Counted from the stretch's first letter, positions 8,641 through 15,918 are shown. The stretch is DNA of 27,707 nt from Bacteroidales bacterium (GCA_018066005.1 JAGHSG010000053.1:1-27707); one strand, 5' to 3'. Program-made: numbers and translations. Notes: generated from the letters alone by a model not told the origin.

Positions 8641-9156
8641 CTACTCTCCTACTACAACTTTCGCGAAACGAATCACTTTCTCGCCCAGTTTATAACCTTT
8701 TTGGGTGCAGTCAATAACCTTACCTTTTTTGTCTTCTCCGGCAGCAAAGGTGGTGATTGCTTCGTGTTCGTCCGTGTTGAAGTCTTTGTCAGCGGTTTCA
8801 ATAGCCGTTACTTTGTTGTCTGCCAGGAATTTGATGAACTTGTCATACACGAGTTGGGCACCTTCTTTGAGGGATGCCACATCGTCGAACTTATCCATCG
8901 CCGCCATCATACGTTCCCAGTCGTCTGCCAAAGGCAGCATATCCGTAAAGATACGCTCTCCTGCATTGTCCATAAGGTCCAATTTCTCTTTCTGGGTGCG
9001 ACGACGATAGTTATCAAACTCTGCCATTTGGCGCAGTTTGATGTCCTCTAACTCTTCGTTCTTTGCCGTTAATTCCTGATTTTTCTGTTCCAGTTCTTGG
9101 ACTTGCTGTTCCAAGACTGCCAATTTGTCATTTGATTCTTTATTTTTCTTTGCCAT
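8641..9156 (-). CDS. grpE: Nucleotide exchange factor GrpE
   Basis: A 171-residue GrpE, the homodimeric factor that releases ADP from DnaK. Residues about 8-60 form a long charged coiled coil. The conserved start of the core, MAEFDNYRRRTQKEK, follows at about 44-58, then MLPLADDWERM where most family members have a DNxER type sequence. The C-terminal beta domain contains DFNTDEHEAI and the closing KLGEKVIRFAKVVVG, which are diagnostic. It is the first gene of an apparent transcription unit that continues through dnaJ and the LTA-synthase-like genes to a GT4. I found no convincing Bacteroidota-type promoter immediately upstream, but the 327-bp leader region is rich in structure (separate entries). 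Confidence 0.96.
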   Translation of the reverse strand: MAKKNKESNDKLAVLEQQVQELEQKNQELTAKNEELEDIKLRQMAEFDNYRRRTQKEKLDLMDNAGERIFTDMLPLADDWERMMAAMDKFDDVASLKEGAQLVYDKFIKFLADNKVTAIETADKDFNTDEHEAITTFAAGEDKKGKVIDCTQKGYKLGEKVIRFAKVVVGE

Positions 9157-9194
9157 AATTCAATGTTTTTTGATTTTTCATCGTATGTTCGGAC

Positions 9195-9235
9195 GCCGCC
9201 TTGCTGCGCAATTCCCCCGAAGGAGCGTCTGCGGC
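9195..9235 (-). promoter_or_regulatory. Potential structured RNA leader of grpE
   Basis: Read on the minus strand, GCCGC (9235-9231) can pair with GCGGC (9199-9195). Between them lie a CUCC-UUCG-GGGG hairpin (9225-9214), whose loop is the very stable UUCG tetraloop, and a UUGC-GCA-GCAA hairpin (9211-9201). This would form a small three-way junction about 40 bases before the grpE start. A role in heat-shock control is only a guess from its position. Confidence 0.35.
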
Positions 9236-9248
9236 TTTATTAAAATGT

Positions 9249-9381
9249 ACAAACTTTGTGCAAACGGCTACACCGTCCTATATCTGTTTTTGGGCTGATG
9301 TTTTTATGAGCAAACTCCTACTACACCAGGCCAAAAACATCTATATCGTAGAAGGCTCTACTTTTTGCACAATTTATTGTC
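9249..9381. repeat. Long imperfect inverted repeat
   Basis: The arms (about 9249-9302 and 9323-9381) match when one is reverse-complemented. Both contain ACAA, then TTGTGCAAA (exact: 9256-9264 and the complement of 9364-9372), then after a variable stretch a T-rich block TGTTTTTGG followed by CTGnTG. The overall likeness is partial, with small gaps, and about 20 bases separate the arms. It could be a decayed miniature transposable element or a hairpin-forming leader. No target-site duplication was obvious. Confidence 0.45.
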
Positions 9382-9393
9382 CATTCCAAATTT

Positions 9394-9426
9394 TTCATCG
9401 CCCGTTCATCGTTCGTTCATCGTTCG
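9394..9426. repeat. Three tandem 11-bp repeats
   Basis: Three head-to-tail copies: TTCATCGCCCG (9394-9404), TTCATCGTTCG (9405-9415) and TTCATCGTTCG (9416-9426). The last two are identical and the first differs at two positions. A related TTCATCGTATGTTCG lies at about 9177-9191. It may be slippage-generated sequence or a repeated binding site upstream of grpE. Confidence 0.7.
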
Positions 9427-9483
9427 CTTACTATATACCCTATTATCAACTACTATGCCAAAGGCATTTTTTCTGCCATTTTG

Positions 9484-10209
9484 TCATAATATATCCAGCA
9501 CCTCTGCCAACGTTTTTACTTCGTAAGTGGCTTGTTGTTCGGCCGGGTGCGGTTTACCCCAAGTAACCCAAATCTGGTCTATTCCGGCATTGATAGCACC
9601 CTGAATATCCGAAGAGAAACTATCTCCAATCATGACAGCCTCGTCTCGGGTGACGCCGTTTAGCCGCAGCGCCTGTTCGTAAATACCCGGCTGGGGTTTG
9701 TTGATACCAACTTCCTCGCTAATGACAACATGTTGAAAACAGGACTTCAAACCGGAGGTTTCTATTTTATAATACTGCACTTCGCCAAAGCCGTTGCTGA
9801 GGATAGTGAGCGGATATTTCTTTGCCAAAGCGGTCACTACTTCTTGGGCAGAAGGCAGCAGGCAGAAATATTTGTTGGTCAGGTCCAAAAATTCAGTACC
9901 CATCTTGTCCGCCAATGCCACAAAAGGTTGGGGAGCAAAAGTCAAGTCCAACGCCTTCAACAAAGGATACAGGAAGCGCTCCCGATGAAGAAATTGTTTG
10001 GTTATCTCGCCATTCCCGTATTGCATCCACAGGGAGGTATTCTTCTCCTTGTAGGTTGTCAGGTAGTCCTCAAAGGTCGCATACCACTCGGACAAGTTAT
10101 GCAGGTCGTATATATCCCGCAATGCCTTGTATTCCGCCCCTTCCCAATCACCGATGGTCTGGTCCCAGTCTATTAAAACGGCTTTATATTTAGAAGAGTG
10201 TGGGACCAT
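9484..10209 (-). CDS. HAD-superfamily hydrolase, YjjG-like 5'-nucleotidase
   Basis: A 241-residue cytoplasmic phosphatase with a complete HAD active site. Motif I is DWDQT (D14 nucleophile, D16 acid/base, T18), motif II is ILSNG (S138), motif III is the lysine in INKPQPG (K171), and motif IV is GDSFSSD (D196, D201). The helical cap lies between motifs I and II, as in subfamily I enzymes. Length and the IYEQAL and AINAGI context best match the YjjG/YfnB group, which dephosphorylates nucleoside monophosphates, including non-canonical pyrimidines. The exact substrate cannot be read from sequence. The ATG at 10209 overlaps the ruvB stop by 20 bp, so the two are probably co-translated in the ABC-ruvB-HAD operon. 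Confidence 0.88.
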   Translation of the reverse strand: MVPHSSKYKAVLIDWDQTIGDWEGAEYKALRDIYDLHNLSEWYATFEDYLTTYKEKNTSLWMQYGNGEITKQFLHRERFLYPLLKALDLTFAPQPFVALADKMGTEFLDLTNKYFCLLPSAQEVVTALAKKYPLTILSNGFGEVQYYKIETSGLKSCFQHVVISEEVGINKPQPGIYEQALRLNGVTRDEAVMIGDSFSSDIQGAINAGIDQIWVTWGKPHPAEQQATYEVKTLAEVLDIL

Positions 10210-11206
10210 CGTTGTTTAGGGGTGTTTTATGCAGATGACGGTAAGCCAACTCGGTGGCCTCGCGTCCGCGAGGGGTACGTTTGATGAAGCCCTCTTTGAT
10301 AAGGAACGGTTCATAAACATCTTCAATCGTCCCGGCATCTTCACCCATCGCCGTTGCTATGTTGTTCACGCCAACCGGTCCGCCTTTGAATTTATCAATA
10401 ATGGTCAGCAGCAGTTTGTTGTCTATATCGTCCAAGCCGAAGGTGTCTATATTGAGTGCTTCAAGGGCATATTGGGCTATCTCAAGGTCTATAAAGCCAT
10501 TCCCTTTGACCTGTGCGAAGTCACGCACACGCCGCAGCAGGGCATTGGCAATACGAGGCGTACCGCGACTGCGTCGTGCTATTTCCCCGGCAGCATGACT
10601 GTCTATGGCGATGCCTAACAAATTGGCCGAACGCGCCACTATACCTGCCAAGATGTCTGCATCGTAGTATTCCAGGTGGCAGTTAATGCCAAAACGCGCC
10701 CGCAAGGGAGAAGTCAGCAGACCGCTTCGGGTTGTGGCACCTATGAGGGTAAAGTGGTTCAAGTCGATTTGGATGGTACGTGCCGAAGGTCCCTTATCAA
10801 TCATTATGTCGATACGATAATCTTCCATGGCAGAGTACAGATATTCCTCCACAACAGGCGACAGACGGTGTATCTCGTCAATAAACAGCACATCGTTCTC
10901 CTCCAACGACGTGAGCAATCCGGCCAAGTCGCCGGGCTTGTCCAAGACAGGTCCCGAAGTAACTTTGAAGCCTACACCCAACTCATTGGCAATAATATTC
11001 GAGAGCGTTGTCTTACCCAATCCCGGAGGGCCAAAGAGCAGGACGTGGTCCAAACTCTCGTGACGCATTCGAGCGGCCTCAACGAATATCTTGAGGTTAC
11101 TGACTATCTTGCTTTGACCGGCAAAATCATCAAATCGCAAAGGACGCAAGGCATTATCCTGCTCCTTTTCGGTCATTTCTTGTCGTATATCAAATTCTTG
11201 TTCCAT
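10190..11206 (-). CDS. ruvB: Holliday junction branch migration helicase subunit RuvB
   Basis: A 338-residue AAA+ ATPase that forms hexamers around DNA and, with RuvA, drives branch migration of Holliday junctions in recombinational repair. Walker A is GPPGLGKTT (59-67), Walker B is LFIDEIHR (107-114), sensor 1 is in LIGATTRSG (154-162), and the arginine-finger region is TSPLRARFGI (165-174). The C-terminal winged helix ends with FIKRTPRGREATELAY and the DNA-binding tail. Length is normal for the family. Its start overlaps the end of the ABC ATPase gene by 17 bp and its stop overlaps the HAD gene by 20 bp. ruvA and ruvC are not in the window. Confidence 0.98.
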   Translation of the reverse strand: MEQEFDIRQEMTEKEQDNALRPLRFDDFAGQSKIVSNLKIFVEAARMRHESLDHVLLFGPPGLGKTTLSNIIANELGVGFKVTSGPVLDKPGDLAGLLTSLEENDVLFIDEIHRLSPVVEEYLYSAMEDYRIDIMIDKGPSARTIQIDLNHFTLIGATTRSGLLTSPLRARFGINCHLEYYDADILAGIVARSANLLGIAIDSHAAGEIARRSRGTPRIANALLRRVRDFAQVKGNGFIDLEIAQYALEALNIDTFGLDDIDNKLLLTIIDKFKGGPVGVNNIATAMGEDAGTIEDVYEPFLIKEGFIKRTPRGREATELAYRHLHKTPLNNDGPTLF

Positions 11207-11852
11207 TGTGAAAGAGTTGTTCCAAATCAGCTATATCCATTATAGGTTTATCAGCAACTATAGTGCCGTGGTTGAGCAGTAATACGCGGTCGCACATCTC
11301 ACGTACCTCTTGCATGATGTGGGTAGATAGGATAACCGTGCATTGAGGATTCGTTGTGACGAGGTCTTTGATGAGCTGGCGTATCTCAATCAGTTGGTTG
11401 GGATCCAGACCGGTGGTCGGCTCATCCAAGATGAGTAACTCGGGATTCCCCATCAGGGCTTGCGCCAGACCGACACGCTGTTTATACCCCTTGCTTAACT
11501 CGCGGATATGTTTATTAGCCTCCGGCGTCAGTCCCACTCGCGCAATCAACTGCTCTATATCATCTTCGGCATGCATGAGGCGTTGCATCATTTGCAAGAA
11601 CTCACGCACGTACATCTCCTCGTAAAGCGGGTTTTGCTCCGGCAGATAACCTATTAGGTCGGGTACTTGAACGATGGCAGCAGACGAATCGGCATTCCAG
11701 ACTCCCACCAGAATCTTCATCAAAGTGGATTTACCGGCACCGTTAGGACCCAATAGTCCCACAATCTGTCCGGCAGGAATATCCACCTGAATATCTTTCA
11801 GAATATGCTGCTTGCCGATATGCTTATTCAAATTTGCTATACGAACATCCAT
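11190..11852 (-). CDS. ABC transporter ATP-binding protein, GldA-like
   Basis: A 220-residue ABC ATPase with Walker A GPNGAGKST (35-43), signature LSKGYKQR (119-126), Walker B LLILDEP (139-145) and H-loop H178. The segment IGYLPEQNPLYEEMYV (67-82) is the form typical of GldA, the ATPase of the Gld ABC complex in Bacteroidota, which also occurs in non-gliding species. The start is the ATG at 11852: a longer frame to 11978 exists, but it would run through the promoter at 11872-11902. The protein is shorter than usual GldA (about 300), lacking a C-terminal extension and with an abbreviated segment between Walker A and the Q-loop region. No permease partner is nearby. The first gene of an operon with ruvB and the HAD phosphatase. 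Confidence 0.88.
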   Translation of the reverse strand: MDVRIANLNKHIGKQHILKDIQVDIPAGQIVGLLGPNGAGKSTLMKILVGVWNADSSAAIVQVPDLIGYLPEQNPLYEEMYVREFLQMMQRLMHAEDDIEQLIARVGLTPEANKHIRELSKGYKQRVGLAQALMGNPELLILDEPTTGLDPNQLIEIRQLIKDLVTTNPQCTVILSTHIMQEVREMCDRVLLLNHGTIVADKPIMDIADLEQLFHNGTRI

Positions 11853-11871
11853 ACTTACCCAAAATAATATA

Positions 11872-11902
11872 CAAAAGTATCGTTTTTTGCGCGTATACGC
11901 AA
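11872..11902 (-). promoter_or_regulatory. Bacteroidota-type promoter of the ABC-ruvB-HAD operon
   Basis: On the minus strand, TTG (complement of 11900-11902), a 20-base spacer and TACTTTTG (complement of 11872-11879) fit the TTG-N19/20-TAnnTTTG consensus of the housekeeping sigma factor in this phylum. It lies about 20 bases before the ATG at 11852, giving a short leader. It also settles the start choice for the ABC ATPase. Confidence 0.75.
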
Positions 11903-11913
11903 GCGTGCACGCG
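11890..11913. promoter_or_regulatory. Paired 10-bp palindromes in the divergent promoter region
   Basis: GCGTATACGC (11891-11900) and GCGTGCACGC (11903-11912) are both perfect palindromes that fit GCGTRYACGC, with centres 12 bp apart. They overlap the -33 element of the minus-strand promoter and lie about 30 bp upstream of the plus-strand promoter. They could be a tandem operator. Alternatively, the stretch folds into one hairpin followed by seven T (11914-11920), which would look like a terminator on the plus strand. Confidence 0.45.
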
Positions 11914-11940
11914 TTTTTTTCAAAAAAAAGGTGGAAATAT

Positions 11941-11971
11941 TTGCACACATCATTTTTTTTTAGTAATTTTG
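11941..11971 (+). promoter_or_regulatory. Bacteroidota-type promoter of the four-gene surface operon
   Basis: TTG at 11941-11943, a 20-base T-rich spacer, then TAATTTTG at 11964-11971 give a near-ideal TTG-N19/20-TAnnTTTG promoter. The start codon at 12015 follows after about 40 bases of A/T-rich leader with no Shine-Dalgarno sequence, as is usual in the phylum. Confidence 0.85.
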
Positions 11972-12014
11972 TAGCCAAATTGAACCTATTTACAATTAAC
12001 TCTATTATTAACCT

Positions 12015-13904
12015 ATGAAAAAGTACTATTCTATTTGCCTTGTTGTGCTTGCCTTATTGCTGGTTATGCCCGCTATGGCAGCATCCAAGAAAAGTAAGTA
12101 TTCAACGCTCACGAAGAAGTATCACGATGCTTCTTTGGAGCAAGTGTTAAACGACATTCAAGCCAAGACCGGCTATCAGTTATCCTACTATCCGGAGGAC
12201 TTGGATTTGAATCAACGCGTCACGATGGATTTTAAAGACGCTCCTGCCAAAACCGTACTGAAAAAAGTTCTGGAAAAGGACAAGTACACTTTGACCAGTA
12301 AAAAAGGCGTCATTACCATCAACAAAGTTCCCGAACCGCCCGTTACTTACGAGCGCTCGGCTACAGAGCCCAGCGAGATTGTTGACGACAGTTTGAAAAC
12401 GGTTCGTATCTATCAAGACACTACGTATTCTGTAGTTTGCCGTATGGAAACCCACGAATTGCCTGCCGGCGATTCCATTTATCCCGAACCAACCAGCAAG
12501 GGTCATTATATCCAGGCCTTCTTAGGTGCCGGTTACAGCCAAGTTGGTTACAAAGAGCCCGCAGGTATTAAAGACAAAGGCGGTATTGGCGGATTAGCAC
12601 AAATTCAATACGCTTACTATTTCCATGAGAACTGGGGTATTACCGCCGGTTTAGGTTTTGAATTATACAGCAGCAAAGGTGTGATAAATAATACCTATGA
12701 ATGGAAAGGCGACTATGATGAGACCGCTCAGAAATGGTCCGGTATTCCGGATTCCGAGAATGAGCGTTACTTCCACAACGTGAAAGCAAAAGACTGGACC
12801 GAGAAACAGTTGATGGGAATGGTTAATGTACCTATCAGCATCCAATGCCAATATCCGTTGAATGAAAAGAACTTACGTCTGTATGCCGACCTCGGTGTAA
12901 AGATTGGTATTCCTGTGATTAAAAACCAAGCCCTCAAATCGGGCGACATCCAACACATCGGTATTTACGACACTTGGGGCATGGTTATGCAGGAAGATAA
13001 AGGTAATTTAGGAAACGAACGTGATTTCTATACCGAGAGTGCAGGAGATTTCTCGTTGGATAAGAAGATGAAAGCCAAGACTGTTGCTGCCAGCGTTATT
13101 GCTGACCTCGGTGTAGCTATTCCTTTGACCAACCAAATCGACCTGATGGTTGGTGCATATTTTGACTACTGTCTGAACGACATCAAAGACGGAGATCAAC
13201 AAGAGATGGGTTGGAAGCAACCTAATTTCGCATCTGACAAGTCTTACCGTGAGCATGCTTTTATGGCCGAATATCCCGGCATGGTAGATGCTTCATCTGC
13301 TCTGCGTCCTTGGCAAGTAGGTGTTAAAGTAGGTGTTCAATGGCACTATAAAGAGAAAGCCAAACCGGCTCCAAAGGAGTATGAACGTGTTCAAATATGC
13401 GACACCACCTTCACGTTGGCTCAACGCACAGATACAACGATGAAACCTCAAGTGGCCCGTAAGATTGTTCGTTTGATGCACAAAGCCGTTATCTGGTTTG
13501 ACCTTGACAAATGGGAGCCCAAATTGGAGCCTGCTGATATCATTGATAAGATTGCTGCCATCCTGATTGAGAACCCCGAACAAAAGATTTTGGTTAACGG
13601 TCACGCTTCTGCCGAAGGTAATGCCGACCACAACCAAATGTTGTCTGATAAACGTGCCGAAGCAGTAGTTAACCTGCTGTTGGAGAAAGGCGTTAACGCC
13701 GAGCAAATCACCAGTAAGGGCTTCAGTTCACAAATCCAATATAAAGAGGATGTGGACAGCACCGATACAGAGAACACCGCTCGTCACCATAATATATCAC
13801 TTGACCGTCGTGTTGAGATTATTCCTATTGTGGAAGATGGTACTGTTGTAGAGAGTTTAACCTCCGCTCCGGCAGAGAATGCAGAAGCTACCAAGGAAGA
13901 CTAA
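12015..13904 (+). CDS. Outer-membrane protein: STN domain, beta-barrel, OmpA domain
   Basis: A 629-residue protein with a signal peptide (about 1-22, ending AMAA). Residues about 29-102 resemble an STN (secretin/TonB N-terminal) domain: ASLEQVLNDIQAKTGYQLSY, a VTMDFKDAPAKTVLKKVL middle and a YTLTSKKGVITI strand. Residues about 163-455 are alternating aromatic strands of an outer-membrane barrel, starting IQAFLGAGYSQVGY. Residues about 490-605 are an OmpA C-terminal domain: IWFDLDKWEPKL, then NGHASAEGNADHNQMLSDKR, expected to bind peptidoglycan. The Asp that contacts diaminopimelate in OmpA of Acinetobacter is Ser here, as I recall for many Bacteroidota members. STN domains are normally in TonB-dependent receptors, secretins or FecR-type proteins, so the fusion is unusual. 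The first gene of the operon; a role in anchoring or sensing for its secreted neighbours is inferred. Confidence 0.85.
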   Translation: MKKYYSICLVVLALLLVMPAMAASKKSKYSTLTKKYHDASLEQVLNDIQAKTGYQLSYYPEDLDLNQRVTMDFKDAPAKTVLKKVLEKDKYTLTSKKGVITINKVPEPPVTYERSATEPSEIVDDSLKTVRIYQDTTYSVVCRMETHELPAGDSIYPEPTSKGHYIQAFLGAGYSQVGYKEPAGIKDKGGIGGLAQIQYAYYFHENWGITAGLGFELYSSKGVINNTYEWKGDYDETAQKWSGIPDSENERYFHNVKAKDWTEKQLMGMVNVPISIQCQYPLNEKNLRLYADLGVKIGIPVIKNQALKSGDIQHIGIYDTWGMVMQEDKGNLGNERDFYTESAGDFSLDKKMKAKTVAASVIADLGVAIPLTNQIDLMVGAYFDYCLNDIKDGDQQEMGWKQPNFASDKSYREHAFMAEYPGMVDASSALRPWQVGVKVGVQWHYKEKAKPAPKEYERVQICDTTFTLAQRTDTTMKPQVARKIVRLMHKAVIWFDLDKWEPKLEPADIIDKIAAILIENPEQKILVNGHASAEGNADHNQMLSDKRAEAVVNLLLEKGVNAEQITSKGFSSQIQYKEDVDSTDTENTARHHNISLDRRVEIIPIVEDGTVVESLTSAPAENAEATKED

Positions 13905-13956
13905 TCATCCCTCGTAGCACACTTAACAATCAGTTAACTATTAATTAAGGATTATT

Positions 13957-15903
13957 ATGAAAAAAATATCAATAATCATGCTCTTGGCGGTATTGGCTAT
14001 CATCCCCGCCAGAGCCAATACAATTCCTGCCGGTGCCACCATTTATTTGGACGCCAGTCAGGGTTGGTGCTGCCACACATCTTACCTCATTTATTTATCC
14101 GCTAAAGATTCCTCATACGTGATGAGTCCCGTAGAAGGTGTGGCTGGTGTGTATAAATTTGTTACCCGCTTTGAGACACAGGAGAATTTCCGTTTCTGCT
14201 ATTCGGACAATGCCATTACCGAAACGCAAAAAGGTCCTGTCGGAACATTTACTCAACAGGATATTACCGGTTGGACAGCCACCCGTCCCTATTACATCAT
14301 GGGCGACGGTATCGGCCGTTGGGATAAAACCGCTACTTCCAAAGGCGAGACGGCTTTCAAGAGTGTAGAAATCCGCACATCCACCGATTGCGTGGATTCC
14401 GTCTATTTTGCTACAGTCGTAGCCGAATGGGATGGTGCTCCCTGCAAAATAAAAGTTAGTGGAGATGTTGTTTCACCCGCTATGACGGTTACTCCGCAAG
14501 GCAAGAAAATGGACATCCAATTTGTAAACGGCAAAAAAGAAACTGCCGGTACGGAGCATAGCATCAAAGTGCAGTTGTACGCAGATAATAAAATGGAACA
14601 AATGGTAGATGAAAAAGATTTGATTTTTGCCGTACCTGAGATGATGTGCGAAGAAGAGCATGACTTGGGAACGATTTGTATTGACGAGCAGAAGCAAATC
14701 ACCTTAAATGCCGGTGTAACCGGTGACCACTATTATTGGTACGAAGGTGAGAGCAAAACGCCTTTCTCGGAAGAAAAATCCGTTACTTTGAACACCTCCG
14801 ATGGAGACCATGTGTATAAAGTAGAAACTTTCAAAACTATCTTGGAACCGGGTCGCGACCTGATGGCTAATGGTGGATTTGAGGATGGTACGAATGGATT
14901 TACCAGTGATTATAACCATGTAGTCAACACGCTCAATGATAATGAAAAAAGGACTGGAGAAGGAGAATACTATATGAAACCCGGAGCAATTCAAAATAAC
15001 TTGTTTACTATTACCTCCAATCCTCATTCTCAATTTTGGCGTGACTACAAAGCAGTAACCCCTCACGGTGGTAACTATTTTGCTTTGTTTGATGCAGGTG
15101 CTAAAGGTTATGCTTGGCGCACCAATACCGACATCAATCCCAATTTGAAATTGATGAAGGACTCCGTTTATGGTTTCTCGTTCTGGGTAACCAGTCCTAA
15201 TAAACCGGAATATTTCAACAAACCTGCCGTTCTACAATTTGTCATTTGTTGGAAAGATGCTGATGGTAATCTCCAACCCGAAGTAAACTTAGGACCTGCA
15301 TACACAACAAAAAAAGAGGCAATCAATGTATTTACATGGGAACAAGTTACTGCTGACTGGAAAGCCCCCGTAGATGCCGAATGGGTACAGATTGGTGTGT
15401 ATGACAAAAGTACAGACGGACAGGGTAACGACTTCTGTTTGGACGATATTATGTTCCAGAAAGTGGAGATGCGCACTACCAACATGGCAAAACGCGATGT
15501 TTATAAATACACGGGTAAGGATTGCTCTTGCGCCGGTATTCCTATGTACAGCAAATGGGGAGATGTAGTATTTGTAGATAATAGCAAAGGCGACTACGTA
15601 ACTTATCAATGGTACTTGGAGAACGAAATAGTTGCCGGTGCTACCGAACAATATTATCGCTTCACACCAGACCAATTACAAAAAGAAATACATGTAGAAG
15701 TAGTTTGCAAAGATGGTTCTATTCTGTCTTCCTGTCCCTTGATGATAGGTGATATAACGAAAGGCGTAGAAAAAGATCCGTACATCGCTCCCGCAAAGAA
15801 AGTAGTCGGCAGACGTACTTATTGGGTAGGAGCATCTCTCCGCATTGAACAAACCATCTATGATGATGGTTCTACCAAGAACGATAAATATTTTGATTTG
15901 TAA
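13957..15903 (+). CDS. Secreted multidomain surface protein (paralogue of the next gene)
   Basis: A 648-residue exported protein with a signal peptide (1-20, ending ARA). The N-terminal module has IPAGATIYLDASQGWCCHTS and faintly resembles starch-binding modules of the CBM26 kind. It is followed by a Cys-containing Ig-like region (to about 300), a jelly-roll-like module from LMANGGFEDG (about 305) to GNDFCLDDIMFQ (about 490), an Ig-like module with YQWYLENEIVAGATEQYY (about 550), and a short tail with RRTYWVG and IYDDGST. The whole order is shared with the 1083-residue neighbour, which has an extra repeat block. No enzyme motif was recognised. The product is probably displayed or released at the cell surface, perhaps binding carbohydrate; this is inference from architecture. 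It lies 52 bp after the STN-OmpA gene, and no terminator is seen between. Confidence 0.8.
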   Translation: MKKISIIMLLAVLAIIPARANTIPAGATIYLDASQGWCCHTSYLIYLSAKDSSYVMSPVEGVAGVYKFVTRFETQENFRFCYSDNAITETQKGPVGTFTQQDITGWTATRPYYIMGDGIGRWDKTATSKGETAFKSVEIRTSTDCVDSVYFATVVAEWDGAPCKIKVSGDVVSPAMTVTPQGKKMDIQFVNGKKETAGTEHSIKVQLYADNKMEQMVDEKDLIFAVPEMMCEEEHDLGTICIDEQKQITLNAGVTGDHYYWYEGESKTPFSEEKSVTLNTSDGDHVYKVETFKTILEPGRDLMANGGFEDGTNGFTSDYNHVVNTLNDNEKRTGEGEYYMKPGAIQNNLFTITSNPHSQFWRDYKAVTPHGGNYFALFDAGAKGYAWRTNTDINPNLKLMKDSVYGFSFWVTSPNKPEYFNKPAVLQFVICWKDADGNLQPEVNLGPAYTTKKEAINVFTWEQVTADWKAPVDAEWVQIGVYDKSTDGQGNDFCLDDIMFQKVEMRTTNMAKRDVYKYTGKDCSCAGIPMYSKWGDVVFVDNSKGDYVTYQWYLENEIVAGATEQYYRFTPDQLQKEIHVEVVCKDGSILSSCPLMIGDITKGVEKDPYIAPAKKVVGRRTYWVGASLRIEQTIYDDGSTKNDKYFDL

Positions 15904-15918
15904 CCGGTCTCTATGGAC

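Larger units (their letters stand above)
9157..9483. other. Gene-free region upstream of grpE
   Basis: This 327-bp stretch separates grpE from the downstream end of the HAD phosphatase gene, both on the minus strand. I see no credible gene: a plus-strand open frame crosses it but runs into the antisense of the HAD gene, has no recognisable protein character and is rich in Cys, Phe and Tyr. It must hold the grpE promoter unless grpE is read through from ruvB, but no clear TAnnTTTG box was found on the minus strand. It does hold a GC-rich foldable leader (9195-9235), a long imperfect inverted repeat (9249-9381) and three tandem 11-mers (9394-9426). Confidence 0.7.

Noticed and set aside
9157..9483. 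CIRCE/HrcA operator before grpE
   Set aside because: No TTAGCACTC-N9-GAGTGCTAA or close variant is present.
9201..9566. Plus-strand 121-codon open frame upstream of grpE
   Set aside because: It runs into the antisense of the HAD gene, has no signal, motif or sensible composition, and lies over the inverted repeat and tandem 11-mers.
11881..11920. Plain intrinsic terminator only
   Set aside because: The hairpin has a mismatch and no plus-strand gene ends before it; two perfect palindromes of one consensus at a promoter fit an operator at least as well, so it is listed as regulatory with the alternative stated.
11853..11978. Longer N-terminus for the ABC ATPase
   Set aside because: The added codons contain the promoter TTG-N20-TACTTTTG, and the ABC fold starts at the internal ATG at 11852.
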